NCBI GenBank assembly: GCA_965275915.1 | Contig: CBDHYI010000007.1 | Span: 434,001 to 498,000, forward strand | Origin: JBDWFY01 sp965275915 | GTDB lineage: Bacteria > Pseudomonadota > Alphaproteobacteria > Rhizobiales > Stappiaceae | Direction of reading: 5' to 3' | Length of the DNA: 64,000 bases | Part shown: positions 16,612 to 25,147 of the stretch, piece by piece | How the letters are laid out: every line of letters begins with the position of its first letter | Position numbering within the stretch: position 1 is the stretch's first letter | Translations under genes and position numbers: made by a program | The notes under the pieces: generated by a model | Database searches by the model: none | What the model was told of the DNA's origin: nothing | Seen by the model: only the letters and a program-made list of their open reading frames with translations

Positions 16612-17901
16612 ATGATGCGCAATCTGACAGCGACCCATCCGCCATCCTACTACGCCTCTACGGCGACCGACATTCCCGACCGCCCGCAGCTGAAGGGAGA
16701 TGTTCGAGCGGATGTTTGCATTGTCGGCGGCGGTTACACGGGTCTGAACGCGGCCCTGACTTTGGCCCAAAAGGGATATCGTGTCGTCCTGCTTGAAGCA
16801 AAGAAGATCGGCTGGGGCGCATCGGGCCGCAATGGCGGACAGCTTCATTCAGGCCAAAGACGGGAGCAGGAGTGGCTTGAGGCACAGCTTGGCATCGACA
16901 CCGCAAAGGAGCTTTGGGCTCTGGCGGAGGACGCTAAACATCATGTCAAATCCCTCATCGCTGATCACAAGATAGACTGCGACTGGCAGGATGGCCTTGT
17001 CCATGCCATGCACAAAAAACGCTACGTTGCAGAAGAGCATGCCGGTGTCGACCATCTGAACCGGACTTACGCCTATGACGCGATACATACCCTTGACCGC
17101 CGGCAACTTTCGGACGCCATCGGAACCGATGTTTATTTCGGCGGTTCCCTCGATACCGGTGCGGGGCATCTGCATCCGCTTGATTTCGCTCTTGGCGTTG
17201 CCCGTGCCGCGGAGGCCGCAGGAGCAACTCTTTACGAAGGGAGCCCGGTGACAGGCATTCGGAAGGTGCAGATGCCGCAAATAGAGACGCCGACGGGCAT
17301 GGTGACAGCAAACACCGTTGTCCTGGCGGGCAACGGGTATATGCACGGCCTGAATCGAGCGGCAGATGCTCGCGTGATGCCGATCAACAATTTCATCGCA
17401 ACGACGGCACCGCTGAGCGAAGCAGAGGCGAACGATCTGATCCCCGGACGGGAAGCCGTGTCGGACAGCCGCTTTGTCATCCGCTATTGGCGCCTGACCG
17501 CTGACCGGCGTCTGCTTTTCGGTGGCGGCGAAACCTATTCTCGGACCTTTCCGGAAGACATTGCCGCCTTCGTCCGTCCCTATATCGCCGAGACTTATCC
17601 GCAACTGAGGGATGTCGACATCGATTATGCATGGGGTGGAACACTGGCCGTGACCCGGCATCGTCTGCCGCTGCTGTCGCGTCAGGGCTCCTCTCTTTAC
17701 GTCGCCGCCGGTTTTTCCGGCCACGGGATTGCCATTGCATCGATGGCAGGCCGCTGCATCGGTGAAGCCATCGCCGGAGATGCCGAGAAATTCGACCTGT
17801 TCGCCCGTCTTCCGACACCCCGGTTCGCCGGGGGACATATGCTGCGCGCTCCGATTCTTGCCCTCGCCATGACATGGTTTGCCATCCGCGACCGGCTGTA
17901 A
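16612..17901 (+). CDS. puuB: FAD-dependent gamma-glutamylputrescine oxidase
   Basis: A 429-residue DAO-family flavoenzyme with dinucleotide fold ADVCIVGGGYTGLNAALTLA, then LLEAKKIGWGASGRNGGQ, and C-terminal FAD contact LYVAAGFSGHGIAIA. The N-terminal SYYASTA and overall length are those of PuuB/OrdL oxidases, which oxidise gamma-glutamylputrescine to the aldehyde with H2O2 release. Starts 9 bases after the aminotransferase. Two adjacent ATG codons open the frame. Confidence 0.85.
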   Translation: MMRNLTATHPPSYYASTATDIPDRPQLKGDVRADVCIVGGGYTGLNAALTLAQKGYRVVLLEAKKIGWGASGRNGGQLHSGQRREQEWLEAQLGIDTAKELWALAEDAKHHVKSLIADHKIDCDWQDGLVHAMHKKRYVAEEHAGVDHLNRTYAYDAIHTLDRRQLSDAIGTDVYFGGSLDTGAGHLHPLDFALGVARAAEAAGATLYEGSPVTGIRKVQMPQIETPTGMVTANTVVLAGNGYMHGLNRAADARVMPINNFIATTAPLSEAEANDLIPGREAVSDSRFVIRYWRLTADRRLLFGGGETYSRTFPEDIAAFVRPYIAETYPQLRDVDIDYAWGGTLAVTRHRLPLLSRQGSSLYVAAGFSGHGIAIASMAGRCIGEAIAGDAEKFDLFARLPTPRFAGGHMLRAPILALAMTWFAIRDRL

Positions 17902-17998
17902 TAGTAACGCTACGGGATTTATCGTCATGATCCATGCCGCTTGCGCTTGTCAGCACGCCGCTCCATGATGATGGAATCAGTCTTTCAAGGAGACATTT

Positions 17999-18253
17999 AT
18001 GGCCGTGCGAAATGCCTTTGCCGTTGCGAGCGATGGATCGAAAGTTCCGATCCAGGCTGAATCCATCGACATCGAAATCCGGGAAGGTGTCACGATTTCC
18101 GTGTTGCTGAACGACGATGCGCGCGGGCTGGTGGTCGGTTCCTGGCCGGAGAATGAAACCGACGCCAATGTGCTGGTGGTCCGCCCCGGCGCAGCGAACG
18201 TCATTTCACTCAATGTCGAGCCAAGTCAGACGACCGCCATGCGAGCGGAATAG
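17999..18253 (+). CDS. Small protein of unknown function, beta-rich
   Basis: An 84-residue soluble protein without signal peptide or membrane helix, rich in Val/Ile/Asp (IDIEIREGVTISVLLNDD, DANVLVVRPGAANVISLNV), suggesting a small beta-sandwich. The ATG follows AAGGAG with a 6-base spacer, a strong translation signal, so it is very likely expressed. It sits alone between puuB and the ECF42 module. I do not recognise the family. Confidence 0.6.
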   Translation: MAVRNAFAVASDGSKVPIQAESIDIEIREGVTISVLLNDDARGLVVGSWPENETDANVLVVRPGAANVISLNVEPSQTTAMRAE

Positions 18254-18281
18254 CTTCAAGCGCGAAAAAACGAGCGGCTTC

Positions 18282-18309
18282 TGTCGGATAAAGGTGTTCT
18301 GAATCGTTC
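18282..18309 (+). promoter_or_regulatory. ECF42-type promoter, site 1
   Basis: TGTCGGAT at 18282-18289, 15 bases, then CGTTC at 18305-18309, 40 bases before the DGPF gene. The same arrangement with identical spacing stands before the VOC gene at 19979. It fits the TGTCGA / CGTC type motif described for ECF42 sigma factors. Confidence 0.65.
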
Positions 18310-18348
18310 TGGGTAGAAGAGACCAATGTTTAAGAAGGGGAAGCCGTA

Positions 18349-18741
18349 ATGCTGTTTTCGGTTCTGATTTATTCCTCCGAAGATGTGATCGACGCGCTGA
18401 GCGAAGCAGAGATGGAAGATATTCTCTCCCAGCACTATGCGTTTCAGGATCGGACCAAGTCGGAAAAGGCCTTCGGCGCCGCCGTTAAACTCATGTCGAC
18501 CGGTACAGCCGTTACCATCCATCGCCCACAGAAAGATCTGCTTGTGACGGACGGCCCTTTTGCCGAAACCAAAGAGCAGTTGATGGGCTTTTATCTGCTT
18601 GAGGCGGACACGTTGGATCAGGCGATTGAGGCGGTCAAATTGCTGCCGCTGGACAAAAGCAAAGTTGAAATCCGACCGGTGAGCTACTTTGACGGTGCCG
18701 ATTTCCGCAATGCTGACCGACTTGTTCTCGACGCATCTTAG
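18349..18741 (+). CDS. DGPF/YCII-domain protein of the ECF42 system
   Basis: A 130-residue YCII-related protein with the defining DGPF motif at residues 68-71 (LLVTDGPFAETKEQLMGFYLLE) in a ferredoxin-like alpha/beta domain. Genes of this family accompany ECF42 sigma factors as their main targets. Its biochemical role is not established. The end overlaps the start of the sigma gene by ~30-50 bases in another frame, so the two are translationally linked. Confidence 0.85.
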   Translation: MLFSVLIYSSEDVIDALSEAEMEDILSQHYAFQDRTKSEKAFGAAVKLMSTGTAVTIHRPQKDLLVTDGPFAETKEQLMGFYLLEADTLDQAIEAVKLLPLDKSKVEIRPVSYFDGADFRNADRLVLDAS

Positions 18742-19948
18742 AGCCTGCCGGCCAAAAGCCATGGCCGCGCTTTCGCGCTATTTCCGCGACCTGGACATGG
18801 CCGAGGACGCGTATCAGGAGGCCTGCCTGAAAGCGCTTGCCAAATGGCCGCAGCAGGGATTGCCCGACAGTCCGCTGTCATGGCTGATCACCGTCGGCCG
18901 GAATTACGGCCTCGATCTCAAGCGCAAGACTGCGCGGCTTGTGCAAGCCTATGATCCAGCGCCCCTTTATGAATCCAAGTGGGTAGACGAAACGCACGTC
19001 TCTATCGAAGAAACACTTGATCAAGCCGCTTTCCGGGACGATTTTGTGCGGCTTCTCTTCACGTGCTGTCATCCGATATTACCGACGGAACACCAGATCG
19101 CGCTGGCGCTGAAAGTCGTTATCGGCCTGTCGGTCGAGGAAATCGCGCATGCCTTTCTCATCAAGCCTAAAACGATGGAACAGCGCATAACCCGGGCTAA
19201 AAGGAAGATCGCGGCGGCCGACATTTCCTTCGACGCTCCCTCGCCTGCCGATCGATCGACGCGCCTCAGGACGGTGTCGCTGGCCGTCTATCTGCTGTTT
19301 AACGAGGGGTACGCGGCATCAGGCGGCGATCATCACCTGCGTGTTCCGCTTTGCGAGGAGGCAATCAGGCTGGCCCGGTTGCTTGTTCGTCTGTTTCCCG
19401 AAGAGCCCGAAGTACGTGGGCTTCTGGCGCTCTGCCTGTTGCATCATGCGCGCCATGAAGCCCGCCTCGGGGAAGGCGGGGAAATCATTCTCCTTGAAGA
19501 TCAGGATCGCTCGACATGGAACGGTCCGCTGATCCAAGAGGGACGCATATTGCTTGAAGCCGCGCTGCGGCACAGGAGGGCAGGACCGCTTCAGATTCAG
19601 GCAGCGATCGCCGCAACCCATGCCAACGCCCGCTCCTCCTCCGAAACGGACTGGAAGGAACTGGAGCGACTATACCGGGCCCTGGTTGCGCTGCAGCCAA
19701 GCCCGGTGGTTCATCTCAACTGGGCGGTGACAGTCTATCATGTAGAGGGCATCTCCGCTGCGCTGGATATTCTGCGCCCGCTCACGGAGCCGCTGGCCCG
19801 ATATGCCTATTTCCACGGAACTTTGGGCGTTCTTCTTGCCGAAAAGGGTGATCTGGATGAGGCGCGGCAGGCCTATGAAAAAGCGCTGACGCTGACCTTG
19901 TCCGAGGCGGAAAAATCCCACATTCGCAAACGGCTTCAATCTTTGTGA
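18689..19948 (+). CDS. ECF42-group sigma factor with C-terminal TPR extension
   Basis: A ~419-residue sigma factor. Region 2: YFRDLDMAEDAYQEACLKALAKWP; region 4: IALALKVVIGLSVEEIAHAFLIKPKTMEQRITRAKRKI. The remaining ~220 residues are helical repeats (LLALCLLHHARHEARL, WAVTVYHVEGISAALDIL, FHGTLGVLLAEKGDLDEARQAYEKAL, the last a clear TPR). ECF42 sigmas lack a partner anti-sigma and are thought to be controlled through this extension and DGPF proteins. The TTG at 18689 follows GGTGAG; an ATG at 18710 is a good alternative. Overlaps the DGPF gene. Confidence 0.88.
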   Translation: MTVPISAMLTDLFSTHLRACRPKAMAALSRYFRDLDMAEDAYQEACLKALAKWPQQGLPDSPLSWLITVGRNYGLDLKRKTARLVQAYDPAPLYESKWVDETHVSIEETLDQAAFRDDFVRLLFTCCHPILPTEHQIALALKVVIGLSVEEIAHAFLIKPKTMEQRITRAKRKIAAADISFDAPSPADRSTRLRTVSLAVYLLFNEGYAASGGDHHLRVPLCEEAIRLARLLVRLFPEEPEVRGLLALCLLHHARHEARLGEGGEIILLEDQDRSTWNGPLIQEGRILLEAALRHRRAGPLQIQAAIAATHANARSSSETDWKELERLYRALVALQPSPVVHLNWAVTVYHVEGISAALDILRPLTEPLARYAYFHGTLGVLLAEKGDLDEARQAYEKALTLTLSEAEKSHIRKRLQSL

Positions 19949-19978
19949 CCATTGCAAAGAGAATAAATCTTCCCCGCC

Positions 19979-20006
19979 TGTCGGATTGCCCGGCTCTCCT
20001 TCGTCC
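19979..20006 (+). promoter_or_regulatory. ECF42-type promoter, site 2
   Basis: TGTCGGAT at 19979-19986, 15 bases, CGTCC at 20002-20006, 48 bases before the VOC gene. Both boxes and the spacing match site 1 at 18282, which makes the VOC gene a likely member of the sigma factor's regulon. Confidence 0.65.
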
Positions 20007-20054
20007 TTGAAGAGGTCCTCAACCCTTAAGGAACTACAACGGAAGGAGACGACA

Positions 20055-20435
20055 ATGAGCAATCCCATGGCCACTCACGGCGCTTTCAGCTGGATGGAAC
20101 TTCACAGCGGAGACAGCGGCAAGGCGCGATCTTTTTATGCAGAGCTCCTTGGTTGGAATGTTGAAGATATGCCGATGCCTGACGGCAGCTATCCGGTGAT
20201 CAAAAACGGCGAGGAGTCCCTTGGCGGATTCTCGCCCATGCCCGCCGACAAGCCGCATTGGCTTCCCTACATCACGGTCGATGACGTAGACAAGCGGGTC
20301 GAAAAGGCCAAATCACTCGGTGCGGCAGTTCTGAGCGAGCCTGTAAGCGTGCCCGGAGTGGGACGCATGGCGACCCTGTCGGATTCCGTTGGTGGAGTTT
20401 TCGCGATGATCACCTACGAATCCCAGCAAGCCTGA
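20055..20435 (+). CDS. VOC (glyoxalase/bleomycin resistance) family protein
   Basis: A 126-residue protein with one vicinal-oxygen-chelate half: GAFSWMELHSGDSGKARSFYAELLGW at the N-terminus and PYITVDDVDKRVEKAKSLGA, then SDSVGGVFAMITYE. These proteins often act as lyases, dioxygenases or binding proteins for small electrophiles. The ATG at 20055 has GGAAGGAG upstream. Family members are common ECF41/ECF42 neighbours. Specific substrate unknown. Confidence 0.85.
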   Translation: MSNPMATHGAFSWMELHSGDSGKARSFYAELLGWNVEDMPMPDGSYPVIKNGEESLGGFSPMPADKPHWLPYITVDDVDKRVEKAKSLGAAVLSEPVSVPGVGRMATLSDSVGGVFAMITYESQQA

Positions 20436-20441
20436 CCGGCA

Positions 20442-20466
20442 GCCCCGCGGCGCACAGACGCGGGGC
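20442..20466. terminator. Hairpin between convergent genes
   Basis: GCCCCGCG and CGCGGGGC, 8 exact pairs with a 9-base loop, followed on the plus strand by ATTTCCC. It sits in the 53-base gap between the VOC gene and the oppositely oriented methyltransferase gene and likely ends one or both transcripts. Confidence 0.55.
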
Positions 20467-20488
20467 ATTTCCCTGACAGCGAACCTGT

Positions 20489-21337
20489 TCACATCGGGCT
20501 TAACCAGAAATTGGGCCCTTCAAGAAGCACATGTTTTGCGCCCTCCGGATTTCCGCGATGAAGCACAAATTTCCTGCCGCACGAAAAATCTATCGTGCCT
20601 CTTGCGGCTGAAATCCGTTTGGCCGTGTCGGGATCACGCGCGCCTGTACAATTGACGAACCCGCAGGTACCCAGCGAGGTAACGTGATAGTCGGCCTCAT
20701 TCTTCCGGATCTTCAAAAAAGCGCCCCATCCGTTCTGACCGGTCATCGGCATCAGCAATGTACCGCCCGGTTTCAGACTGTCGAGCCACAGATCGACAGG
20801 ATGTGTCGCGCCGGCAAAAACAACAATAAGATCGACCGGTCCGAAATCGAACGACGTACCGTCCTCATTAAGGACGTCAACGGACGGCCACGCCTCAAGA
20901 TTGGACTTTGCGCGGGCAGCAAGATCCTCTTCGAACTCAATGGCGCAAACATGGCCTCTTTCACCAATCATGCGCGCAATGATCGCGGAGTAATATCCTG
21001 TGCCTGCCCCGATCTGGCAAACACGCATCCCTTCCGTCCACGCGATCTGATCAAACAGAAACGCCCAGAGACTTGGCTGTCCGTTATTGATGCCGCGATC
21101 ACCTGCCAATGTCACAAGGACGTTGTGATAAAGAACGCTCGGATCGTCTCCCGGCACATCGTAGGATTCTGCCATAAACCGGGAGGGGTGAATGCCCCAT
21201 GGACCAGGTCCGACAAAACGCTCTCGCCGGACTGTAGCAAAAGCATCGACAAGAGCCGGACAGTTTACGATCGGTGCCAGCACCCGCAGGTCTTCGGCAA
21301 ACCATCTCCGCGCCGCTGTGAGATCGGTGTCTCTCAT
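20489..21337 (-). CDS. Protein-L-isoaspartate O-methyltransferase-like SAM methyltransferase
   Basis: A 282-residue protein with the PCMT pattern: AFATVRRERFVGPGPW near residue 32, SAM-binding MRVCQIGAGTGYYSAIIARMIG, acidic CAIEFEEDLAARA, then DLIVVFAGATHPVDLWLDSLKPGGTLLMPM. PCMT repairs isoaspartyl residues, but this version is longer and its catalytic-loop region (NNGQPSLWAFLFDQI) departs from the canonical S-x-P-x-x-(V/I) (usually QTISQP), so it may methylate something else. Stands alone between convergent VOC and the aldehyde dehydrogenase gene. Confidence 0.7.
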   Translation of the reverse strand: MRDTDLTAARRWFAEDLRVLAPIVNCPALVDAFATVRRERFVGPGPWGIHPSRFMAESYDVPGDDPSVLYHNVLVTLAGDRGINNGQPSLWAFLFDQIAWTEGMRVCQIGAGTGYYSAIIARMIGERGHVCAIEFEEDLAARAKSNLEAWPSVDVLNEDGTSFDFGPVDLIVVFAGATHPVDLWLDSLKPGGTLLMPMTGQNGWGAFLKIRKNEADYHVTSLGTCGFVNCTGARDPDTAKRISAARGTIDFSCGRKFVLHRGNPEGAKHVLLEGPNFWLSPM

Positions 21338-21419
21338 ATCCGTCTTTCCGTTGAGAGGTAGCGAGGCTCAGGACCCATTCATATCATGCAATTCTGTTTT
21401 GAGTTAGAGCATGTTGTGT

Positions 21420-22889
21420 TTAGCCATGGTTGAACACAATGGCCTTGGTCGCGGAAAACTCATAAAGCGCCTCAAGCCCTTTCTCCCGACCATGTCCGGA
21501 TTTCTTGAACCCACCAAACGGCAGTTCGACACCGCCTCCGGCGCCATAAGCATTGATAAATACCTGACCGCTTCGTACAGCTTTTGCGACACGCAATGCT
21601 TTGCTGCCGTCACAGGTCCAGACACCGGCAACCAGACCGTAGGGGGTCGCATTCGCCGCAAGAACCGCGTGCGCTTCATCCTCGAACGGAATCAGGCTCA
21701 AGATCGGGCCGAAAACCTCCTCGGTTGCAAGCGGATGATCGGTCGGAACGGGACCGTAAAGCCGAGGCCGGACATAGAAGCCGCCCTCCGGGGCGTCCTC
21801 GGCAACCGACCCCATTGCAAGCTGAAAAAGGCCGTCTTCGGATGCTTGTTCGGCAAATCTCTCAACGCGTTGCTGCTGCTTTGCACTGATCATCGGTCCC
21901 AAATCATGATCGCCATCATGAGGTCCCGCAACCAGCCCGCTGAATGTTGCTTCAAGCCTTGCGACAACCTCCTCCCAGATCGTGTCTTCAATCAAAAGAC
22001 GACTGCCTGCCGAACAGGTTTGGCCGCCATTTTGAAGGATGGCTTTCACAATCACGGGCAGGGCCTCGTCAAGATCGGCATCGGCAAACAGGATTTGCGG
22101 TGATTTTCCGCCCAGTTCAAGCGTGCATCCAACGTGATTGCCTGCCGCCGCCGCCTGAACGAAAGCGCCGACTTCCGGACTCCCTGTGAAGGTCAGAAAA
22201 TCAAGATCCGGATGGCTCGCCAACGCCATACCGGCCTCCTCACCGTTGCCGGTTACAACATTAAGGACGCCCGGCGGCACACCTGCCTCCAGCGCCAGTT
22301 CGGCCATCCTGATAACCGACAGGCCGGCATCTTCAGCGGGTTTCAGAACCAGGGTGTTGCCCATGGCAAGCGCCGCGCCGGTCACGCGTCCCGCAATCTG
22401 TGCCGGGTAGTTCCATGGGATGATGCCGCCGACCACACCATGCGCCTCGCGAAGGGTCAGGGCCAGAAAACCGTCTTGCGCGGGAATGGTCTCTCCACTG
22501 ATTTTATCCGCTGCACCCCCGTAAAATTCGAAATAGCGTCCCAAAGCCTCAATATCGGCTTGCGCCTGCGCCAGGGGCTTGCCGGTATCCCGTGCTTCCA
22601 GATTGGTAAGTTTATTCTCGTGCCGGCCAATCAATTCCGCCAGCCGCATGAGACATCTGCCACGTTCAAGAGCGGTAAATCCGGACCAGGGCCCCTCTTC
22701 AAACGCATGTCGCGCACTGTCCACGGCAAGGTCGATATCACTCGCTGCGCCACGCGGCACCGTGGCAAAGATCCTGCCGTCGGACGGCGCCAGCATGTCT
22801 ATGATCCGACCGTCTGCTGCGGCCCTTTGTTCGCCATCAATAATGCAACGATATTCCGAGACAGGATTTTCACCATTATTCGCAAGCAT
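21420..22889 (-). CDS. NAD(P)-dependent aldehyde dehydrogenase
   Basis: A 489-residue ALDH superfamily enzyme with the NAD-binding IPWNYPAQ and LKPAEDAGLS, FTGSPEVG, the general-base Glu in LELGGKSPQ, the catalytic Cys in NGGQTCSAGSRLL, and EEVFGPILSLIPF. The end PFGGFKKSGHGREKG is common in betaine-aldehyde and gamma-aminobutyraldehyde dehydrogenases. It could supply the missing PuuC step for the polyamine genes 4 kb away, but other aldehydes are equally possible. Confidence 0.85.
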   Translation of the reverse strand: MLANNGENPVSEYRCIIDGEQRAAADGRIIDMLAPSDGRIFATVPRGAASDIDLAVDSARHAFEEGPWSGFTALERGRCLMRLAELIGRHENKLTNLEARDTGKPLAQAQADIEALGRYFEFYGGAADKISGETIPAQDGFLALTLREAHGVVGGIIPWNYPAQIAGRVTGAALAMGNTLVLKPAEDAGLSVIRMAELALEAGVPPGVLNVVTGNGEEAGMALASHPDLDFLTFTGSPEVGAFVQAAAAGNHVGCTLELGGKSPQILFADADLDEALPVIVKAILQNGGQTCSAGSRLLIEDTIWEEVVARLEATFSGLVAGPHDGDHDLGPMISAKQQQRVERFAEQASEDGLFQLAMGSVAEDAPEGGFYVRPRLYGPVPTDHPLATEEVFGPILSLIPFEDEAHAVLAANATPYGLVAGVWTCDGSKALRVAKAVRSGQVFINAYGAGGGVELPFGGFKKSGHGREKGLEALYEFSATKAIVFNHG

Positions 22890-22965
22890 TTCAGCAATCC
22901 ACTAAGGCGCATCCTGTGAAAACCGATACACTTTCGCTCCGGGATACGCGACAAAACAAAGACCT

Positions 22966-23005
22966 GGAGCCATTCCGGCGCTTTAATGAGCGCCGGAATG
23001 GCTCC
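22966..23005 (-). terminator. 17-bp perfect hairpin terminator of the NUDIX gene
   Basis: The arms 22966-22982 and 22989-23005 are exact 17-base complements (GGAGCCATTCCGGCGCT inverted) with a 6-base loop. On the minus strand it is followed by AGGTCTTTGTTTTGT, T-rich, so it should stop transcription from the NUDIX gene ending at 23083. Confidence 0.75.
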
Positions 23006-23082
23006 GGATGAAACATGCGCGGAGCCTAAACATGCAACGAAAGTGATTGCAACCCATACGCGTGGTTACCGGAAAATATGGT

Positions 23083-23703
23083 TTACGGCTTGAGAAACCG
23101 TTTGCCGGCTCCATCGATCAGGGCGCGGGCCAAAAATGCGGTTTTCAAGTCCGCAATCAAACCGTCCCGAAGCGCTTCCGCCAATTTAGCGATGTTCCAT
23201 TCAAGCACTTCGATATCTTCGTGCTCGGTCGCAACGCCGCCTCCGGGACCAACGAAATCCGCTTGGCCATATTCGGCCAGAAACAGCGTCACGTTTTCTG
23301 TAACCAGACCGGGGCACGTATAGTAACTGCCAAGGCAAACAAGGTTGCGCGGCCGAACGCCGAGCTCTTCCTCTGCCTCTCGAACCGCAACATCGCGCGT
23401 ATCTGCTTCCCCCTCTTCGATCAACCCGGCGCAGGCCTCAACCAACATCCCGTCGCCGCGATCGGCAAAGATCGGCGCCCTGAATTGCCTTGCCAGCAAG
23501 ACCGTGCCCCGAACCGGATCATAAGGCAGCACCGCAACCGCCGATCCGTGATCATGGACCTCGCGTTCGATCGTCAACCGTCCGCCATTGTGCGCCGGAT
23601 GGGAGATTTTGTACCGGTCCAGTTTGACAAACCCGTCGGACAATCGTGTCCGTTCAAGAACGTCAACGTCTGCGGAGGTTGACCTGGTGTCGTGGGGAGA
23701 CAT
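23083..23703 (-). CDS. NUDIX hydrolase, ADP-ribose/nucleoside-diphosphosugar pyrophosphatase type
   Basis: A 206-residue protein with the NUDIX box starting GLIEEGEADTRDVAVREAEE and ending ELG, preceded by AVAVLPYDPVRGTVLLARQFRAP and followed by SYYTCPGLVTENVTLFLAEY, which is the pattern of NudF/NudK-type pyrophosphatases that cleave ADP-ribose or GDP-mannose. The box contains all the metal-binding Glu residues (REAEEELG). It is monocistronic with its own terminator. Substrate not decided by sequence. Confidence 0.88.
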   Translation of the reverse strand: MSPHDTRSTSADVDVLERTRLSDGFVKLDRYKISHPAHNGGRLTIEREVHDHGSAVAVLPYDPVRGTVLLARQFRAPIFADRGDGMLVEACAGLIEEGEADTRDVAVREAEEELGVRPRNLVCLGSYYTCPGLVTENVTLFLAEYGQADFVGPGGGVATEHEDIEVLEWNIAKLAEALRDGLIADLKTAFLARALIDGAGKRFLKP

Positions 23704-23808
23704 GGTTCTGGACCTCTGATATCACTGATTGGAAAAGCACCGGCACGGTTGCACCGATCGATGCTTATCAGATCTTGCGAAGACCGAACAAGAGCGCGAG
23801 GCAGGAAA

Positions 23809-24348
23809 TCAGCGCATAAACTGTTTGAGTGTGGACTTGCCGACGCCCCGCCGTAACCAGGGGCGCGTTCCGGCCGGCACCTCACCGGCCAGACCGACCG
23901 GCTGCGTGTGCAGCACCACCTCCGGATTCTGGCCGTCTTCCAGCGCCCGGCGTGTCGGCTCGTGGCTGATCACAAAGGCCGTCACACCGCATCGGCGCAT
24001 GAAAGGGATCTGATCGAGCAGAACGTCTCCGACCGCTCTGATTTCTCCCTCAAAATCAAGTTGCTCGTTCAATATGCGTGCCGTCGAATAGGAGCGGCCA
24101 TCGGCAAATTTCGGAAACTCCACCGCAACGGCTTTGAAATGCGAGAGCTCATCAATGACGGCCTCGACATTTTCACCCGCACGAATAATCAGCCCGAGCG
24201 GAGCGGTCCGCTGCTTCAAAGCATCCCGTTCATTTTGCCAACGCTCCAGCGGCACAAAAACGGCTTCATTATCCGGCAACGGCTCGTCGGCAGACACCAC
24301 TTTCCAAGTGTCCGGTTCAAACTGGCCGTTTCTGTAGACGTCACTCAT
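23809..24348 (-). CDS. DUF934 protein of the sulfate assimilation operon
   Basis: A 179-residue DUF934 protein (VPLERWQNERDAL, AVEFPKFADGRSYSTARILNEQ, GDVLLDQIPFMRRCGVTAFV) found almost always beside cysH/cysI in proteobacteria. Its biochemical role is unknown; it has been described as oxidoreductase-like because of context only. The ATG at 24348 begins MSDVYRNGQF; the frame is open upstream, but the extra residues are non-conserved. Last gene of the operon, 52 bases after cysH. Confidence 0.9.
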   Translation of the reverse strand: MSDVYRNGQFEPDTWKVVSADEPLPDNEAVFVPLERWQNERDALKQRTAPLGLIIRAGENVEAVIDELSHFKAVAVEFPKFADGRSYSTARILNEQLDFEGEIRAVGDVLLDQIPFMRRCGVTAFVISHEPTRRALEDGQNPEVVLHTQPVGLAGEVPAGTRPWLRRGVGKSTLKQFMR

Positions 24349-24400
24349 CTTTTCGATCCACGATTTCCCGGCTTTCCGCCGTTCTCTGCGACAGCCGCAA

Positions 24401-25147
24401 TCACTCTTTGGCGCCGCGTGTCGGCAAATGAATACCACATTCCGTTTTGTCTTCGCCACGCCAGCGCCCGGCCCGCGCATCCTCTCCCGGAGCAACCCGG
24501 TCAGTGCAGGGCATACAGCCAATCGACAGGAACCCCTGCGCAACGAGCGGATGCGGCGGCAGGTCATGTTGCAGAGCGTAGAGTTTCACCCGGTCGGGCG
24601 TCCAGTCGTAAAGCGGATTGATCTTGATTTTCTCGTTGTCCGCCTCAAACAGATGCAGATTGTTTCGATCCGCCGACTGATATCGTTTCCTGCCGGAAAT
24701 CCAGGCGTCAAAGCCCTCAAGCGCCTTCTCAAGCGGCCGAACCTTGCGCAGGTCACAACAGGCCTGCGATCGGCGCATCCACAAATCTCCGTCCGGATCC
24801 TCTTCACCGACATCCTCAGCGTTCGGTTTGACGATCTGCAATCCCGTCAGACCCAACCTTTCCGTCAGATCTTCCCAGTAGCGCTTCGTTTCGCCAAACA
24901 GCTTGCCCGTATCGATGACAAGGATGGGAGCGTCGGGCGCCACACGGGACACCAAGTGAAGCAGAACCGCCGATTCAGCCCCGAAACTTGACACCAGCGC
25001 GACTTTGTCCCGGAACAGCGCCTCGAACATGGTTCTCAGGACCGTTTCCGTTTCAACCCCTTCAAAACGGCGATTCAGGAAAGAGGCTGCGGATTGAATT
25101 TCCGCGTCCTGCTCGACGACAGCCGCACAAGACCTAAGTGCGGCCAT
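24401..25147 (-). CDS. cysH: Assimilatory adenylyl-sulfate (APS) reductase
   Basis: A 248-residue PAPS/APS reductase: ATP-PPase-like SSFGAESAVLLHLV, ILVIDTGKLFGETKRYW, the two cysteine pairs ACCDLRKVRPL and GCMPCTDRV that bind a [4Fe-4S] cluster, and the C-terminal catalytic Cys in ECGIH. The cysteine pairs mean that it uses APS and not PAPS as substrate (known for this subgroup). It reduces APS to sulfite, which CysI converts to sulfide. The ATG at 25147 overlaps the cysI stop by 14 bases, a sign of coupling. Confidence 0.93.
   Translation of the reverse strand: MAALRSCAAVVEQDAEIQSAASFLNRRFEGVETETVLRTMFEALFRDKVALVSSFGAESAVLLHLVSRVAPDAPILVIDTGKLFGETKRYWEDLTERLGLTGLQIVKPNAEDVGEEDPDGDLWMRRSQACCDLRKVRPLEKALEGFDAWISGRKRYQSADRNNLHLFEADNEKIKINPLYDWTPDRVKLYALQHDLPPHPLVAQGFLSIGCMPCTDRVAPGEDARAGRWRGEDKTECGIHLPTRGAKE

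Noticed and set aside
18482..18741. Frameshift between DGPF protein and sigma factor
   Set aside because: The overlap is the usual coupled arrangement and both proteins are complete at their ends.
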